Position numbers and translations under genes: made by a program | Notes under the pieces: generated by a model | Seen by the model: the letters and a program-made list of their open reading frames with translations, nothing else | Told to the model about the DNA's origin: nothing | Database searches by the model: none | Part shown: positions 8,561-19,000 of the stretch, one piece after another | How positions within the stretch are numbered: position 1 is the stretch's first letter | Layout of the letters: each line of letters opens with the position of its first letter | Source of the DNA: Nitrosomonas oligotropha | Lineage (GTDB): Bacteria; Pseudomonadota; Gammaproteobacteria; Burkholderiales; Nitrosomonadaceae | DNA length: 64,000 nucleotides | NCBI RefSeq assembly: GCF_009833085.1 | Contig: NZ_QRBZ01000012.1 | Coordinates: 115,434 to 179,433, forward strand | Direction: 5' to 3'

Positions 8561-9028
8561 ATGAAAGGCAATCCCAAAATTATCGATTTGCTGAATAAAC
8601 TGCTGGCCGAGGAACTGACGGCCATAGATCAATATTTCGCCCATTCGCGCATGTACGAAGATTGGGGATTCAACAAGCTGTACGAACGGATCGATCACGA
8701 AATGAACGATGAGAAAGAACATGCGGATCACTTGGTGAAACGGATTCTGCTGCTCGAAGGTGTGCCGGTGATCGGCAACCGCAGCGCGTTGCGGATTGGC
8801 CGGGATGTGCCGGAGATGCTGCAAAACGATCTGAATCTGGAACGCTCCGTGATCAGCGCGTTACGCGATGCCATCGCAATCTGCGAACAGGAGCGCGATT
8901 ATCAAACGCGGGAAATTCTCGAGAACTTGCTGGCCGAAACCGAGGAGGATCATGCGCATTGGCTGGAACAGCAATTGGGATTGATCAACCGGGTTGGGCT
9001 ACAGAATTATTTGCAATCGCAGATGTGA
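8561..9028 (+). CDS. bfr: Bacterioferritin subunit without the haem-ligand methionine
   Basis: A 155-residue bacterioferritin that stores iron in a 24-subunit shell. Ferroxidase ligands are in place: Glu18, Glu51, His54, Glu94, Glu128 and His131, the last two shifted by one residue compared with E. coli. At position 52, where bacterioferritins normally carry the methionine that binds inter-subunit haem, this protein has lysine (DEKEHAD). Some bacteria make two subunits, one lacking Met52, that assemble together; a second gene may lie elsewhere. The start has an AAAGGAG site ten bases upstream. It is monocistronic, with its own promoter. Confidence 0.93.
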   Translation: MKGNPKIIDLLNKLLAEELTAIDQYFAHSRMYEDWGFNKLYERIDHEMNDEKEHADHLVKRILLLEGVPVIGNRSALRIGRDVPEMLQNDLNLERSVISALRDAIAICEQERDYQTREILENLLAETEEDHAHWLEQQLGLINRVGLQNYLQSQM

Positions 9029-9327
9029 TTGCGGATGTATCGCCCATGACGTAAAGCAGTACAATCCGCGTCATGAGCGATGGCTTCAAGCCGGTCTCGT
9101 ACTCACGAAATCACCACCGGCCAGGATTCGCCCGGCAGCCTGAGCAATAAATCCCGATCAACCGGCTGGCCGGTTGTTGCAAAGAATACCCTCTGAAACT
9201 TGTCATTGTTTGCGGAATCAGAAAAACGCATTCCGTGCTACGATTCCGCATATAATCACAACGTTAGTGCAGCTTAATCCACTATCGGCCGCAGCAATCC
9301 TCTTTTTTTATTACCAATTTTATTTGC
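9029..9327. other. Intergenic; possible 42-residue minus-strand ORF
   Basis: No recognised gene. The minus strand holds a short open frame from ATG at 9231-9229 to TGA at 9105-9103. It encodes a peptide beginning MRFSDSANND and ending in LRLPGESWPVVIS. Its composition looks protein-like, but it has no clear ribosome site and a stop sits two codons upstream, so it may be chance or a gene tail. The promoter for the sensor kinase is presumably in the AT-rich stretch near 9240-9320. Confidence 0.3.
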
Positions 9328-12177
9328 ATGCTGGATCAGACCCGATCATCACCTGGAGTGTCTTTACAGATCATACGGCACAATGCCTATGCGGCGGCCG
9401 GTTATGCGCTGTTAGGCTTCCTGGGGTTGTTGCTTGCGATTCCGCCGGGTTATGCGAGTCCGGTGTTTCCCGCCGCCGGTTTGGCGCTGGCGCTGGCGCT
9501 GGTGTCGGGATATCGCGTGTTACCGGGGATCTGGATCGGTTCGATGGGACTCAATATCTGGGTTGCATGGAATCAGAACGATCTCACGCAAGATAGCGTC
9601 CTGATTGCCGCGTTTTTAGGCGTGGGTGCGATGCTGCAAGCGGCCATCGGGGCTTGGCTTGTGCGCCGCTGGATCAAGGATCGCTGGCAAATTTTGATGC
9701 GGGAACAAGAGATCTTCGCTTTTTTTCTGCTGGGTGGCCCGTTGTCTTGCGTGATCTCGGTCAGTATCGCGCATCTGACGCTGTTTTTTACTGGCACTAT
9801 CCAAGCGGACGATATCACTTGGTCATGGTGGAACTGGTGGGCAGGCGATACCTTCGGGGTGCTCGTTTTCGCACCGTTGGCGCTGGCTTTCTTCGGCAAG
9901 CAATCCTGCTGGAAAACGCGCAAGATCGTCATTGCACCCATTATGCTGATTCTGGTGGTGTTGATCGTGACCGGTTTCATTAACACATCGAAACTCGAAA
10001 ACAGACAACAGCACGCCGAAATTCAAAGTATCGGGCAAAACATTGCCTTCCTGTTACAGGAGCGTTTCAACGCCTACAACGAAACGCTATCGGCACTGCG
10101 GCGTTTGGCCGAATTGAATCCGGCCATGAGCTACCAGCAATTCGATTACTTTACGCAGGAAATATTGCAGGAATCTCATGGTATTGCAGGACTAAGCTAC
10201 AATTATCTCGTGCGTGACCGGGAGCGCGCTCTGTTCGAGCAAACTCAATCCGGAAGTATTCCCGGAAAACCGTTCCGCATAACCGAAATGGATGCGCAGG
10301 GCGAATTAACCGTTGCCAGCAAGCGGCCGGAGTATATCGTCGTGACCTATATCACGCCGCTTGGGAGCAATCAAAGAGCGATCGGTTACGATATTTATTC
10401 CGATCCCGTCCGGGCAGAAGCCATTGACCGCGCCCGCTATTCCGGCCGGCCCGCGGCCACGGGTTTGATCAATCTGGTGCAGGATCAACAGAATAAAGCG
10501 GGCATATTGGTACTGCATCCCGCTTACCGCCAGAATTTTGATCACAGCGGCCCGGAGTATTCCGCGGAATTTATCGGTTTTGTGGTGGGGGCATTGAAAA
10601 TTCCCGATATGGTCAAATCCGCTACCGGCAGCATCGCAACGCCAGGTATTATTTTTCAATTGCGGGATTCCGCCGGGCAACCCGGCAGTCAATTGTTGTT
10701 CAGTTCGGCACCGGGAACTGCGATAGATCCCCATCTCGATTGGCGGACAACGCTGATGATGGCCGATCGCAGCTGGGAATTGGTCATTTTCCCGGACGCG
10801 AAATGGTTGAGCGCGCACCGGCCATGGCAGGCTTGGGCGCTGTGCTTCGCCGGGTTACTCGTGGCCAGCATGCTGCAAATGCTGATGTTAGTCACCACAG
10901 GCCGGACCCTGCTGATTCAGGAAACCGTCGATGAGCAGACGGCGCAATTGCGCGCCAACAGCGAAGCGCTCCGGCAAGCGATGGTCTCGGCGGAATCGGC
11001 GAATTTAGCCAAGAGCCAGTTTCTGGCCACCATGTCGCATGAAATCCGCACGCCGCTGAATGGCATTCTGGGCATGGCTTACCTGCTCCAAATGCCGGAC
11101 ATCAACGATAAAGAGCGAGCGGATTATGCCCGGGTGATCATCACTTCCGGCAACAACTTGCTGGTCATCCTCAACGATATCCTTGATTTGTCTAAAATCG
11201 AGGCCGGACAGATCAAACTGGAAAGCCATGTTTTTGATCCCGGGCAATTGCTGCTGGAAACGGCGGCGCTATTTGCCGAGAGCGCCAATATGAAAGGGCT
11301 GGCGCTCGATGTGTCATGGCGCGGAGAGCCGCACATGCGGTACTGCTCGGATTCGTTCAGGATAGGACAGATGCTGGCCAATCTGGTCAACAATGCCATC
11401 AAGTTTACGCCGCAAGGTTTTGTGCGTATCGAAGCGCGCGAACTCAGAAACGCATCCGCGGAAACCATGCTGGAGTTTACGGTAACCGATAGCGGCATTG
11501 GCATTCCCGCGGACAAGCACGATAAATTGTTTAAACCGTTTTCCCAGGTGGATGCCTCGACTACCCGTCAATACGGCGGCACCGGCCTGGGTTTGTCCAT
11601 CGTGCACCACTTGGCCAAATTGCTGGGAGGCAGCGTCGGCGTCGAAAGCCAGGAAGTCAAAGGCACCAAAATATGGTTCCGGGTCCGCGCTCACCCGGAC
11701 AGCGGCGGCGATGCAGGCAATCCTGCCGCAAGCGAAACCCGCATTACCGGCGCAGTACCGGTAAGAACAGCTTCTCCGCAAGCCGGGGTGATTCTGGTGG
11801 CTGAGGATAATGCGATCGGCCGCACGGTCATCGTCGCATTATTGGAGAAACAAGGATTCCGCTGCAAAGTGGTTGAGAATGGCCAAGAAGCGGTGGATGC
11901 AGTGATGCAGGGACTGCAACCGGCGCTGGTGCTGATGGATTGCGAAATGCCGGTGATGAACGGGTATCAAGCAGCGGAGAAAATCCGGCAATGGGAACGG
12001 GAAACCGGAGCAGCGCATCTGCCTATCGTTGCCTTGACTGCGAATGCCTTCGAGGATAATCGTCAGCGGTGCTTTGCCGCAGGCATGGATGATTTTCTGG
12101 CTAAGCCCGTCAATATGAATCTGTTGGCAGTGACACTGAACAAATGGATCGACCGGCACACCGGCCCCAGTCGCTAG
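9328..12177 (+). CDS. MASE1-type hybrid sensor histidine kinase with receiver domain
   Basis: A 949-residue inner-membrane sensor. Seen: an N-terminal MASE1-like block of about eight helices (residues 20-215, with the SPVFPAAGLALA signature), and an extracytoplasmic CHASE-like region at about 230-500 ending in a further helix. A coiled linker, the H box FLATMSHEIRTPLNG (His571) and the ATPase motifs NLVNNAIKFT and GTGLGLSIV follow. The C-terminal receiver has VAEDN and the phospho-acceptor Asp871 in LMDCEMPVMNG. All catalytic residues are present. No Hpt domain or cognate regulator is adjacent, so the downstream target is unknown. Start ATG at 9328; the ribosome site is weak. Confidence 0.88.
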   Translation: MLDQTRSSPGVSLQIIRHNAYAAAGYALLGFLGLLLAIPPGYASPVFPAAGLALALALVSGYRVLPGIWIGSMGLNIWVAWNQNDLTQDSVLIAAFLGVGAMLQAAIGAWLVRRWIKDRWQILMREQEIFAFFLLGGPLSCVISVSIAHLTLFFTGTIQADDITWSWWNWWAGDTFGVLVFAPLALAFFGKQSCWKTRKIVIAPIMLILVVLIVTGFINTSKLENRQQHAEIQSIGQNIAFLLQERFNAYNETLSALRRLAELNPAMSYQQFDYFTQEILQESHGIAGLSYNYLVRDRERALFEQTQSGSIPGKPFRITEMDAQGELTVASKRPEYIVVTYITPLGSNQRAIGYDIYSDPVRAEAIDRARYSGRPAATGLINLVQDQQNKAGILVLHPAYRQNFDHSGPEYSAEFIGFVVGALKIPDMVKSATGSIATPGIIFQLRDSAGQPGSQLLFSSAPGTAIDPHLDWRTTLMMADRSWELVIFPDAKWLSAHRPWQAWALCFAGLLVASMLQMLMLVTTGRTLLIQETVDEQTAQLRANSEALRQAMVSAESANLAKSQFLATMSHEIRTPLNGILGMAYLLQMPDINDKERADYARVIITSGNNLLVILNDILDLSKIEAGQIKLESHVFDPGQLLLETAALFAESANMKGLALDVSWRGEPHMRYCSDSFRIGQMLANLVNNAIKFTPQGFVRIEARELRNASAETMLEFTVTDSGIGIPADKHDKLFKPFSQVDASTTRQYGGTGLGLSIVHHLAKLLGGSVGVESQEVKGTKIWFRVRAHPDSGGDAGNPAASETRITGAVPVRTASPQAGVILVAEDNAIGRTVIVALLEKQGFRCKVVENGQEAVDAVMQGLQPALVLMDCEMPVMNGYQAAEKIRQWERETGAAHLPIVALTANAFEDNRQRCFAAGMDDFLAKPVNMNLLAVTLNKWIDRHTGPSR

Positions 12178-12195
12178 AAAAAATTATTCCATCCG

Positions 12196-12795
12196 TTACC
12201 AGTAGCGGAAATTGCCGGTATCCAAGTGAACAAAGTTGGAAGAAGGATAATAACCGACGCCACCGGCTTGCAGCGACATCGCAGCAGAGCGGATATCGGA
12301 GAGTTTGCGGCCCGGCAAGCGGATGTCGATGGCTTTGCCGTGCGTATGCATGCTGTTTTTAGCGACGCCGCCGCTTTGTTCGGCCAGTTTGGCGTTGGTG
12401 GCGGGTGAACGGTAGGCCGAGATGACGTGGAATTCTTGCCGGGTGCCTAAGCGGTGTTGCAGTAAATAGAGTAAATCGAATAGGTCGGGATCGATGGAAC
12501 GCCGGTCGCCGGTGCGGTGATCGCGTAATACGTGGTTGATCGCGCGCATCCCTTCCGGAATATAGCGGCCATTGGCCCAAAACACGGCTTGAGTGCGTTC
12601 GCCGGTATGTAAATTAAGGAAACTGAGCTTCTTTTCAAACGGTCTTCTGATCGCTGCGTGCGCGGTCGATGCCGCCATGGGTAGCGCCAACGCGGCGCAA
12701 GCGCCTAATCCTGCACGTAAAAAACGGCGGCGGCTTAATTCTGGTGCTTGTTCTGATTTTGATGAGTTTGCTTGATTGAAAAAACTTCGTATCAT
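12196..12795 (-). CDS. YcbK/DUF882-family M15-like peptidase with Tat signal
   Basis: A 199-residue exported protein. Seen: a twin-arginine signal (SRRRFLRAGLGACAALALP) followed by an Ala-x-Ala cleavage site, then the M15C-like zinc peptidase fold of DUF882 with ISAYRSPATNAKLAE, the HTHGKAIDIRLPG zinc motif and the C-terminal FVHLDTGNFRYW. Family members are thought to act on peptidoglycan in the periplasm. It sits 50 bases downstream of the L,D-transpeptidase gene on the same strand, the same pairing as ycbB-ycbK in E. coli. It probably works with the transpeptidase in wall remodelling. Confidence 0.87.
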   Translation of the reverse strand: MIRSFFNQANSSKSEQAPELSRRRFLRAGLGACAALALPMAASTAHAAIRRPFEKKLSFLNLHTGERTQAVFWANGRYIPEGMRAINHVLRDHRTGDRRSIDPDLFDLLYLLQHRLGTRQEFHVISAYRSPATNAKLAEQSGGVAKNSMHTHGKAIDIRLPGRKLSDIRSAAMSLQAGGVGYYPSSNFVHLDTGNFRYW

Positions 12796-12845
12796 CGGCT
12801 GTTTTCTCCCTGAAAATCTTGCGAATGTGTGCGAATAATCAATTG

Positions 12846-14483
12846 CTACCAGCGAGCATAACGCAAAGTGCTTGAATCCCGGTCGTAAATATCGGGGTAA
12901 AAATGTACTAATTTGTCCGGCCCATTAGCCCAGGCCGTAATATACACTAAGTAAATCGGCAGCGGTTTAGGTAAATGTGTGGTGACGGTTTTGTCGCCTT
13001 CCATATTTTCCGTGAATTTTTCCCATAAACTTTCTTTGTTCAAAGCGAAAGCCGCCAATTCCAGCGGCTTTTCCAGCCGGATGCAGCCGGAGCTGAACGT
13101 GCGGATATCGCGCTGGAACAGCGATTTGGATGGCGTATCGTGCAAATAGATATCGAAAGAATTGGCGAACATGAATTTAAGCCGGCCCAGCGCGTTGTTC
13201 TTGCCGGGATCCTGGCGCAGGACATAAGGAAATCCACGCTTGAGGCTATGCCAATCAATGGTGCCCGGGTCGATGGGTTCGCCGTTGCGGTTGTTGCCGG
13301 GATAAATCTTGAAACCGCCATTCGTGAAGAACGTCGGGTCGCTTTGCTGCTTTGGCAGCAAGTCCTTGGTGGCGATACTCACCGGAACATTCCAATAAGG
13401 ATTGATCACCATGTGCGACAGCGCGCCGTTGAAACTGGGCGTGCTGCGGTAATCGCGCCCGACGATGATGCGCATATCCAGAACTTGCTCGCCGTTTTCA
13501 AACGCCGAAAGCTTGAAACCGGCGGTATTGACCAGCAAATAACGCGCACCCAAATTTCCCGGCAGCCAGCGCAAGCGCTCCATGTTGATGCGCAGCTGGC
13601 GGATTTTCCAGGTCAGCGGCCGATTCAAGGCGCGAAGTGTGTTTTTGCCGATTACGCCGTCGCTGTTTAAGCCGTGCTGTGCTTGAAAAGCTTTCACTGC
13701 CGTCACCAGCTCGGGATCGTAGTGCTGGTTTCCGCTGGCGGCGATGCGATATTCGGCAACGCCGTCGGCCGCATACGCTTGCACCATGCGCTGACGGATC
13801 AAGGGAATATGCGGGTGGTTGTCACCCGGCCGTATCGAGGCTGAGCTGGGAATATGAATCCATTCGGTGTGATTTCCGGCGAGCTGGCGGTAGTGCGCCA
13901 ATGTCTGCTTGAGTGACTGGTAACTGGGATGCTTCGGGGATAACTCATCGAACGCCTGCTGCAAACGGTCTTTTTTGAGCGCTTCCTGCAAGAACGCGAC
14001 GGCGTCGAATGTGCGCTGTGGAATGTGCCAATCCTTGTCGGCCGCGGTGGCCGTCAAATGCCCGCGCGCCAGATCCCGCGCCAGCATCAGCACGGCATGC
14101 GTTGTCAGCACTTCCAGCTCGATTGCCGCGGACGAGGATTGTCCGGCGCGATGCTGCAATTGCTGCAAGTGTTGCAGTTGATAATCTTCGCTATTCAGCC
14201 CTTCGGTTTCCGCGCTGGCGATGAACGTTAACGCTGCATCGAGCAAGGACGATGCCGGGTTTGGCGTGACCCATACGGGTTGGGAATGCCGCGCGGCATA
14301 GAATCGCTGCAAATCGGCAAGCCCGTTTTTACTCAGCGAAAGCGGCGCGGGGTTTGCAAGTTGCCGTTCGATTTCTTTTGCGTCCGCGATCGATGCGAAG
14401 GTGACCGATGGATTGAACAGAAGAAACAAACAACAGAAAAACTGGAAATGCGGTAAAAAAAGTTTATTTTGAAAGCGGCGCAC
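12846..14483 (-). CDS. ldtD: L,D-transpeptidase of the YcbB/LdtD type
   Basis: A 545-residue periplasmic enzyme that makes 3-3 cross-links in peptidoglycan. Seen: an N-terminal signal or anchor helix, a scaffold region, a peptidoglycan-binding domain (VKAFQAQHGLNSDGVIGKNT), and the YkuD catalytic domain with YLHDTPSKSLF and the nucleophile Cys467 in TFSSGCIRLEKP. The order and insertion pattern match the large YcbB family rather than small ErfK-type enzymes. It is likely the first gene of a two-gene unit with the YcbK-like peptidase. Start ATG at 14483. Confidence 0.9.
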   Translation of the reverse strand: MRRFQNKLFLPHFQFFCCLFLLFNPSVTFASIADAKEIERQLANPAPLSLSKNGLADLQRFYAARHSQPVWVTPNPASSLLDAALTFIASAETEGLNSEDYQLQHLQQLQHRAGQSSSAAIELEVLTTHAVLMLARDLARGHLTATAADKDWHIPQRTFDAVAFLQEALKKDRLQQAFDELSPKHPSYQSLKQTLAHYRQLAGNHTEWIHIPSSASIRPGDNHPHIPLIRQRMVQAYAADGVAEYRIAASGNQHYDPELVTAVKAFQAQHGLNSDGVIGKNTLRALNRPLTWKIRQLRINMERLRWLPGNLGARYLLVNTAGFKLSAFENGEQVLDMRIIVGRDYRSTPSFNGALSHMVINPYWNVPVSIATKDLLPKQQSDPTFFTNGGFKIYPGNNRNGEPIDPGTIDWHSLKRGFPYVLRQDPGKNNALGRLKFMFANSFDIYLHDTPSKSLFQRDIRTFSSGCIRLEKPLELAAFALNKESLWEKFTENMEGDKTVTTHLPKPLPIYLVYITAWANGPDKLVHFYPDIYDRDSSTLRYARW

Positions 14484-14730
14484 GCAGCGGTTCCTTTGCT
14501 GGACAGTGTGATTAAATGAAGTTGCCGGGATTTTATCATCAATGTAGTACCGTCATGCATGTGCCTGAAACGGGGAATCACCTTTTATTTTCGGCTTTAG
14601 ACGGTGTGAATCTGATCGATTGGATTGCGCGGCAGCATCATTGACGGAGTCTGTGCCTTTCCGTATATTTTTCCCGCACCAGAACCGGTTACCCATGTTC
14701 CTGAATAAATCATTGAGAAAAATACTAATC

Positions 14731-16035
14731 ATGACAGCCAAACAACACGTGCAGCATTTACTGGATTTCATCGACCAAAGCCCGAGCCCTTGGCATGCGG
14801 TGGCTACGGTCGAAGCGGCGATCCAGGCGGCGCAATTTACCCGCCTGGACGAAACCGCCAAATGGTCATTGCAAGCGGGCGGGCGGTACTATGTCGTGCG
14901 CGACGATTCGTCGATTGTGCTGTTCGTGTTGGGAAATAAAGCTCCGGCTGAGTCGGGTTTCAAGATAGTGGGCGCGCATACCGATTCGCCGGGATTCCGC
15001 ATCCGGCCGAACGCCGCGACCGCAAATGACGGCCTTGCCCGGCTTGGGGTCGAAATTTACGGCGGACCGATTCTGGCGACCTTTGCCGATCGCGATCTGA
15101 GTTTGGCCGGTCGCATCAGCTACCTCGACGTGCACGGAAATCTCGCTTACAAAAGGGTGCGCTTCGACCGGCCGTTGCTGCGCTTACCGAATCTGGCGAT
15201 TCACATGAACCGCGGCGTCAACGAGGACGGCTTGAAGCTGCATAAACAAAACGAATTGCCGCTGCTGTTCGCGCAATTGACTCGCGATCAGTTACCGAAA
15301 CCTTATTTTCTGCAACTGCTGGAACAAGCAACGGGCATCGGTGCTAAGCAACTGCTGTCGTGGGATTTGGCGGTATACGATACGCAGAAGGGTGCGTTCT
15401 GGGGCGCGAACGAGGAATTTTACGCCGACAGCCAGATCGACAACCTGGCCTCGTGTCACGCCGCGCTGCAAGCCTTGCTGGACGATAGCGTGCTGAATCA
15501 TGCCGAAAGTACCTTGGTGTGCGCGTTTTTCGATCACGAGGAAATCGGCAGCGAAAGCCATATCGGCGCGGGTGGCAGCTTTTTGTCCGATGTGTTGCAA
15601 CGCATCAGCAGCGCGGCTTCATCCGAGCGCGAAGACACGGCGCGCGCGCTGGCGCAAAGCTTTCTGATCAGCGCGGACATGGCGCACGCCTATCACCCCA
15701 ACTTTCCTGCGGCGTACGACGCCGATCATCGCGTTTTCGTCAACAAAGGCCCGGTGATCAAATCCAACGCCAACCGCCGCTACAGCTCGGAAAGCGTGTC
15801 GATTGCACATTTCATCCAATGGTGCGAGGAAGCGGGCGTTCCCCATCAACGCTACTCACACCGCAGCGACCTGCCGTGCGGCAGCACCATCGGCCCGATC
15901 GCCTCGGCAAAACTCGGCATCCGCAGCGTCGATGTCGGCTGTCCGATGTGGGCGATGCACAGTGTCCGCGAAAGCGCCGGTGTGCAGGATCATGGTTATA
16001 TGATCCAAGTGTTGAAGCGGTTTTTTAGCGATTAG
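14731..16035 (+). CDS. apeB: M18 family aminopeptidase
   Basis: A 434-residue cytosolic metalloaminopeptidase of the M18 (aspartyl aminopeptidase) family, which removes N-terminal acidic residues from peptides. Seen: the metal-ligand motif VGAHTDSPGFRIRP, the catalytic block CAFFDHEEIGSESHIGAGG, and the C-terminal DLPCGSTIGPIASAKLGI with GCPMWAMHSVRE. The length is typical. The start at 14731 (MTAKQHVQHLLDFID) matches the family N terminus; the longer upstream reading does not look coding. It is divergent from the L,D-transpeptidase gene with 247 bases between them. Confidence 0.9.
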   Translation: MTAKQHVQHLLDFIDQSPSPWHAVATVEAAIQAAQFTRLDETAKWSLQAGGRYYVVRDDSSIVLFVLGNKAPAESGFKIVGAHTDSPGFRIRPNAATANDGLARLGVEIYGGPILATFADRDLSLAGRISYLDVHGNLAYKRVRFDRPLLRLPNLAIHMNRGVNEDGLKLHKQNELPLLFAQLTRDQLPKPYFLQLLEQATGIGAKQLLSWDLAVYDTQKGAFWGANEEFYADSQIDNLASCHAALQALLDDSVLNHAESTLVCAFFDHEEIGSESHIGAGGSFLSDVLQRISSAASSEREDTARALAQSFLISADMAHAYHPNFPAAYDADHRVFVNKGPVIKSNANRRYSSESVSIAHFIQWCEEAGVPHQRYSHRSDLPCGSTIGPIASAKLGIRSVDVGCPMWAMHSVRESAGVQDHGYMIQVLKRFFSD

Positions 16036-16084
16036 ATGCAGTAAACTTACTGCCATATTACTAAATTTGAATACCGGGCTAGAC

Positions 16085-19000
16085 ATGACCAAACTTTTTA
16101 TTTCGCATAGCTCGCAAGACGATGCTTTTGTTCGCGAACTGCGTGAAGCGCTTGCCGATCATGGTCAAGCCGGTTGGATCGATTCGCGCGAGTTACGCGG
16201 TGGTGATCCTCTATGGACGGAAATTCAGAAAGCCATTGATAACGCATCGGCGTATGCAGTCGTGGTCAGCACGAATTCACTGCAATCCGAATGGGTGGGT
16301 GAGGAGCTAAATTACGTTCTGGAACTGCAGAAACAACGATGCAAAGAACAATTTCCGGTGATTCCGCTGTTACTCGATGGAACAAAGCTTGGCGTACTGA
16401 AGAGGTATTTTGATGAAGAGCCCTTTTGTATTTCCATGAACAGCCAAGCAGGCGGTGTCGAAGCCGCAATGGATGCAATTCTGGTCGCATTGAGGTTGCG
16501 AGATCCTGCTGACGTCGCTGCCACACCGCAGCCTAAAGCCGAGCCGCTGGAAGAACTCGTACTCGAATTGAGTGATTTGAGATTTAACGACAGCGAAGGC
16601 AAATGCTGTGCCTCGGCTCGCGCCCGGCTGGTTTACGAACCGGCGACACCAGGGCAACGTGAAGTTACAAGCGTGCAATCATGGCGATTCATTGCACCCA
16701 TTGGCCCCATCGAAGCCGAAGAATTGCGCTGGTATTTGGAAAAATACGCCATTTGGCCGAGCCATTATTTCCGCGACCGGGCACGCAAAGTAGAAGAAAA
16801 TCTGGTAGCGTGGGGAAAACTGCTTTACGAAGCGGCGATACCTGCCGCGCATACCGCCAATGTCATGCAAGCGTGGGCGCGGATTAATGGCGGCGCCGGA
16901 CGCCGGTTTTCGGTTCACGTCGATACCGCACTTGAAGCGAACGCGCCGGAAGCCGAAGTGAATGCAGCACGCGAAGTTGCTACCTTGTTGCTTGGTCTGC
17001 CGTGGGAATTGCTGCACGATAATGATAGCTACTTGTTTCAAGGAGCGAAACCGACCCGGGTGCGCCGCCGCTTACCGAATACCGGCGTATACGATGTGCC
17101 GGTGGTCGCCACACCGATCCGTATCCTGCTGGTTACCGCCAGACCGGAAGACGAAGCTTGCGGCTACCTCGATCACCGTGTCAGCGCATTGCCGCTGGTC
17201 GAAGCGCTGGAAGCGCTGCCCGGTTTAGTCAAGCTGCGGGTGCTCAATCCGCCGACATTACCGGCTTTGCGCAAAGAACTCGAGCGAGCGCGCGACGAAA
17301 ACAAACCATATCACGTCGTTCATTTCGACGGCCACGGCGTATATGACCGCTATGCGGGTCTTGGCGGATTGTGTTTCGAGCTTCCCGAAGATACCGTCAA
17401 GCTCGAGTGGCGCCGCCATGCCACCATCTACACGAACGAACTCGGCCCATTGCTGCGTGATCACCGCATTCCGCTGGTTTTCCTTGAAGCGTGTCAAACC
17501 GCGCAAGCGGAAAAAGCCTCTGAATCCGTCGCTTCCGAATTACTGAAGGTTGGTATCGCTTCCGTAGTCGCCATGAGTCACAGCGTACTGGTTGAAACAG
17601 CAAAACGTTTTGTCGCAGCGTTTTACCAGGCATTGTCCGCAGGCAAACGCGTCGGCGACGCCATGCTAGCCGGTCAGCGGCAACTGAAGGACGATAGCTT
17701 TCGCAGACGCATTTTCGGTGCCGGTGAGCTGCGACTGGAAGATTGGTTCGTGCCGGTGCTGTTCCAGGAAAAGGACGATCCGCAACTGTTCAAAACCGCA
17801 CCCGCGAAGCAAACATGGGAAAATTTTCAATCCAGGTTGCAGATACGGCTCGGTGAATTGCCGCCGGAACCGCAAACCGGTTTTGTCGGGCGCAGCCGCG
17901 AACTGTTGGCATTGCAGCGGCTACTGCTGCACGAGCGCTATGCCGTGGTGCGCGGCCAAGGCGGCGAAGGCAAAACCGCGCTGGCTGCCGAATTTGCCCG
18001 CTGGATGGTACGCTCGCAGCAAATCCGCCGCACCGCGTTTGTTTCGGTTGAAGCGCACAGCCACGCAGCCGCAGTGCTCGATGTGCTCGGCCGCCAGTTA
18101 GTGGATCAAAATTATTCGGTCGCCACGTTCAAAAATCTCGACCAAGCCATGCTGCCGGTGGAAAAGGCATTGCGCGAACAAACCGCGTTGTTGATCGTCG
18201 ACAACATGGAAAGCATCCTGCTGCCGCCTTTTATGCAGCATGAAACCCCACAATCCTTGTCAGACGACGCGCGCGAAACGTTGCAGGAAATTCTCGGCTT
18301 ATGCCAACGGCTGCTACAAGTTGGCGGCACACGATTGCTGTTTACCAGCCGAGAATCCTTGCCTACGCCGTTCGATGCCGAACGCAACCGCCGCGAATTG
18401 CACCGGCTCGACCGCGACGATGCGGTGAAATTGGTCGAACGGGTGTTGAATGCCGCCGGTGATGAAGCGGGTACCGCCAGCGACGCCGCCCGCGAAGAAA
18501 TCGAACAACTGGTCGACGCGGTGCATGGACACGCCCGCACCTTGTTGCTGCTGGCGCCGGCATTGCGCAGCCGCGGTGTTACCGCAACGCACGCATCGCT
18601 CGTCGAGTTAATGGCTGACATGGAACGGCGCTTTCCCGGCAGCCGTGAGCAATCGGTATTTGCCAGCGTCGAATTGTCGTTGCGCCGCCTGTCGCAAGAA
18701 AATCGACAACGGGTGCATGCGCTGGGAGTGTTTCACGGCGTAGCCGATCTGGATGTGCTTCGTCATATGATGCAATGGCAAGAAGCCGATGTAATTTCGC
18801 TGGCGATTGAACTGATCGAAACAGGACTGGCGACACCGGATCGTTACAACCACCTCACGCTGAACCCTGCGCTTTGCCCCTATTTGCGTAGAAAGTTAGA
18901 GGATAACGAACGGGAATCGTTGACAACGCATTGGGTTGAGGGGATGCAACCGTATGTTGACTACCTTGAGCAGCAACAAAGTCAGAACACCGAAATCGCA

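Noticed and set aside
16067..16084. An upstream TTG start for the TIR-CHAT gene
   Set aside because: The added residues are not part of the TIR fold and TTG is a rare start. The ATG at 16085 begins directly with the first TIR strand.
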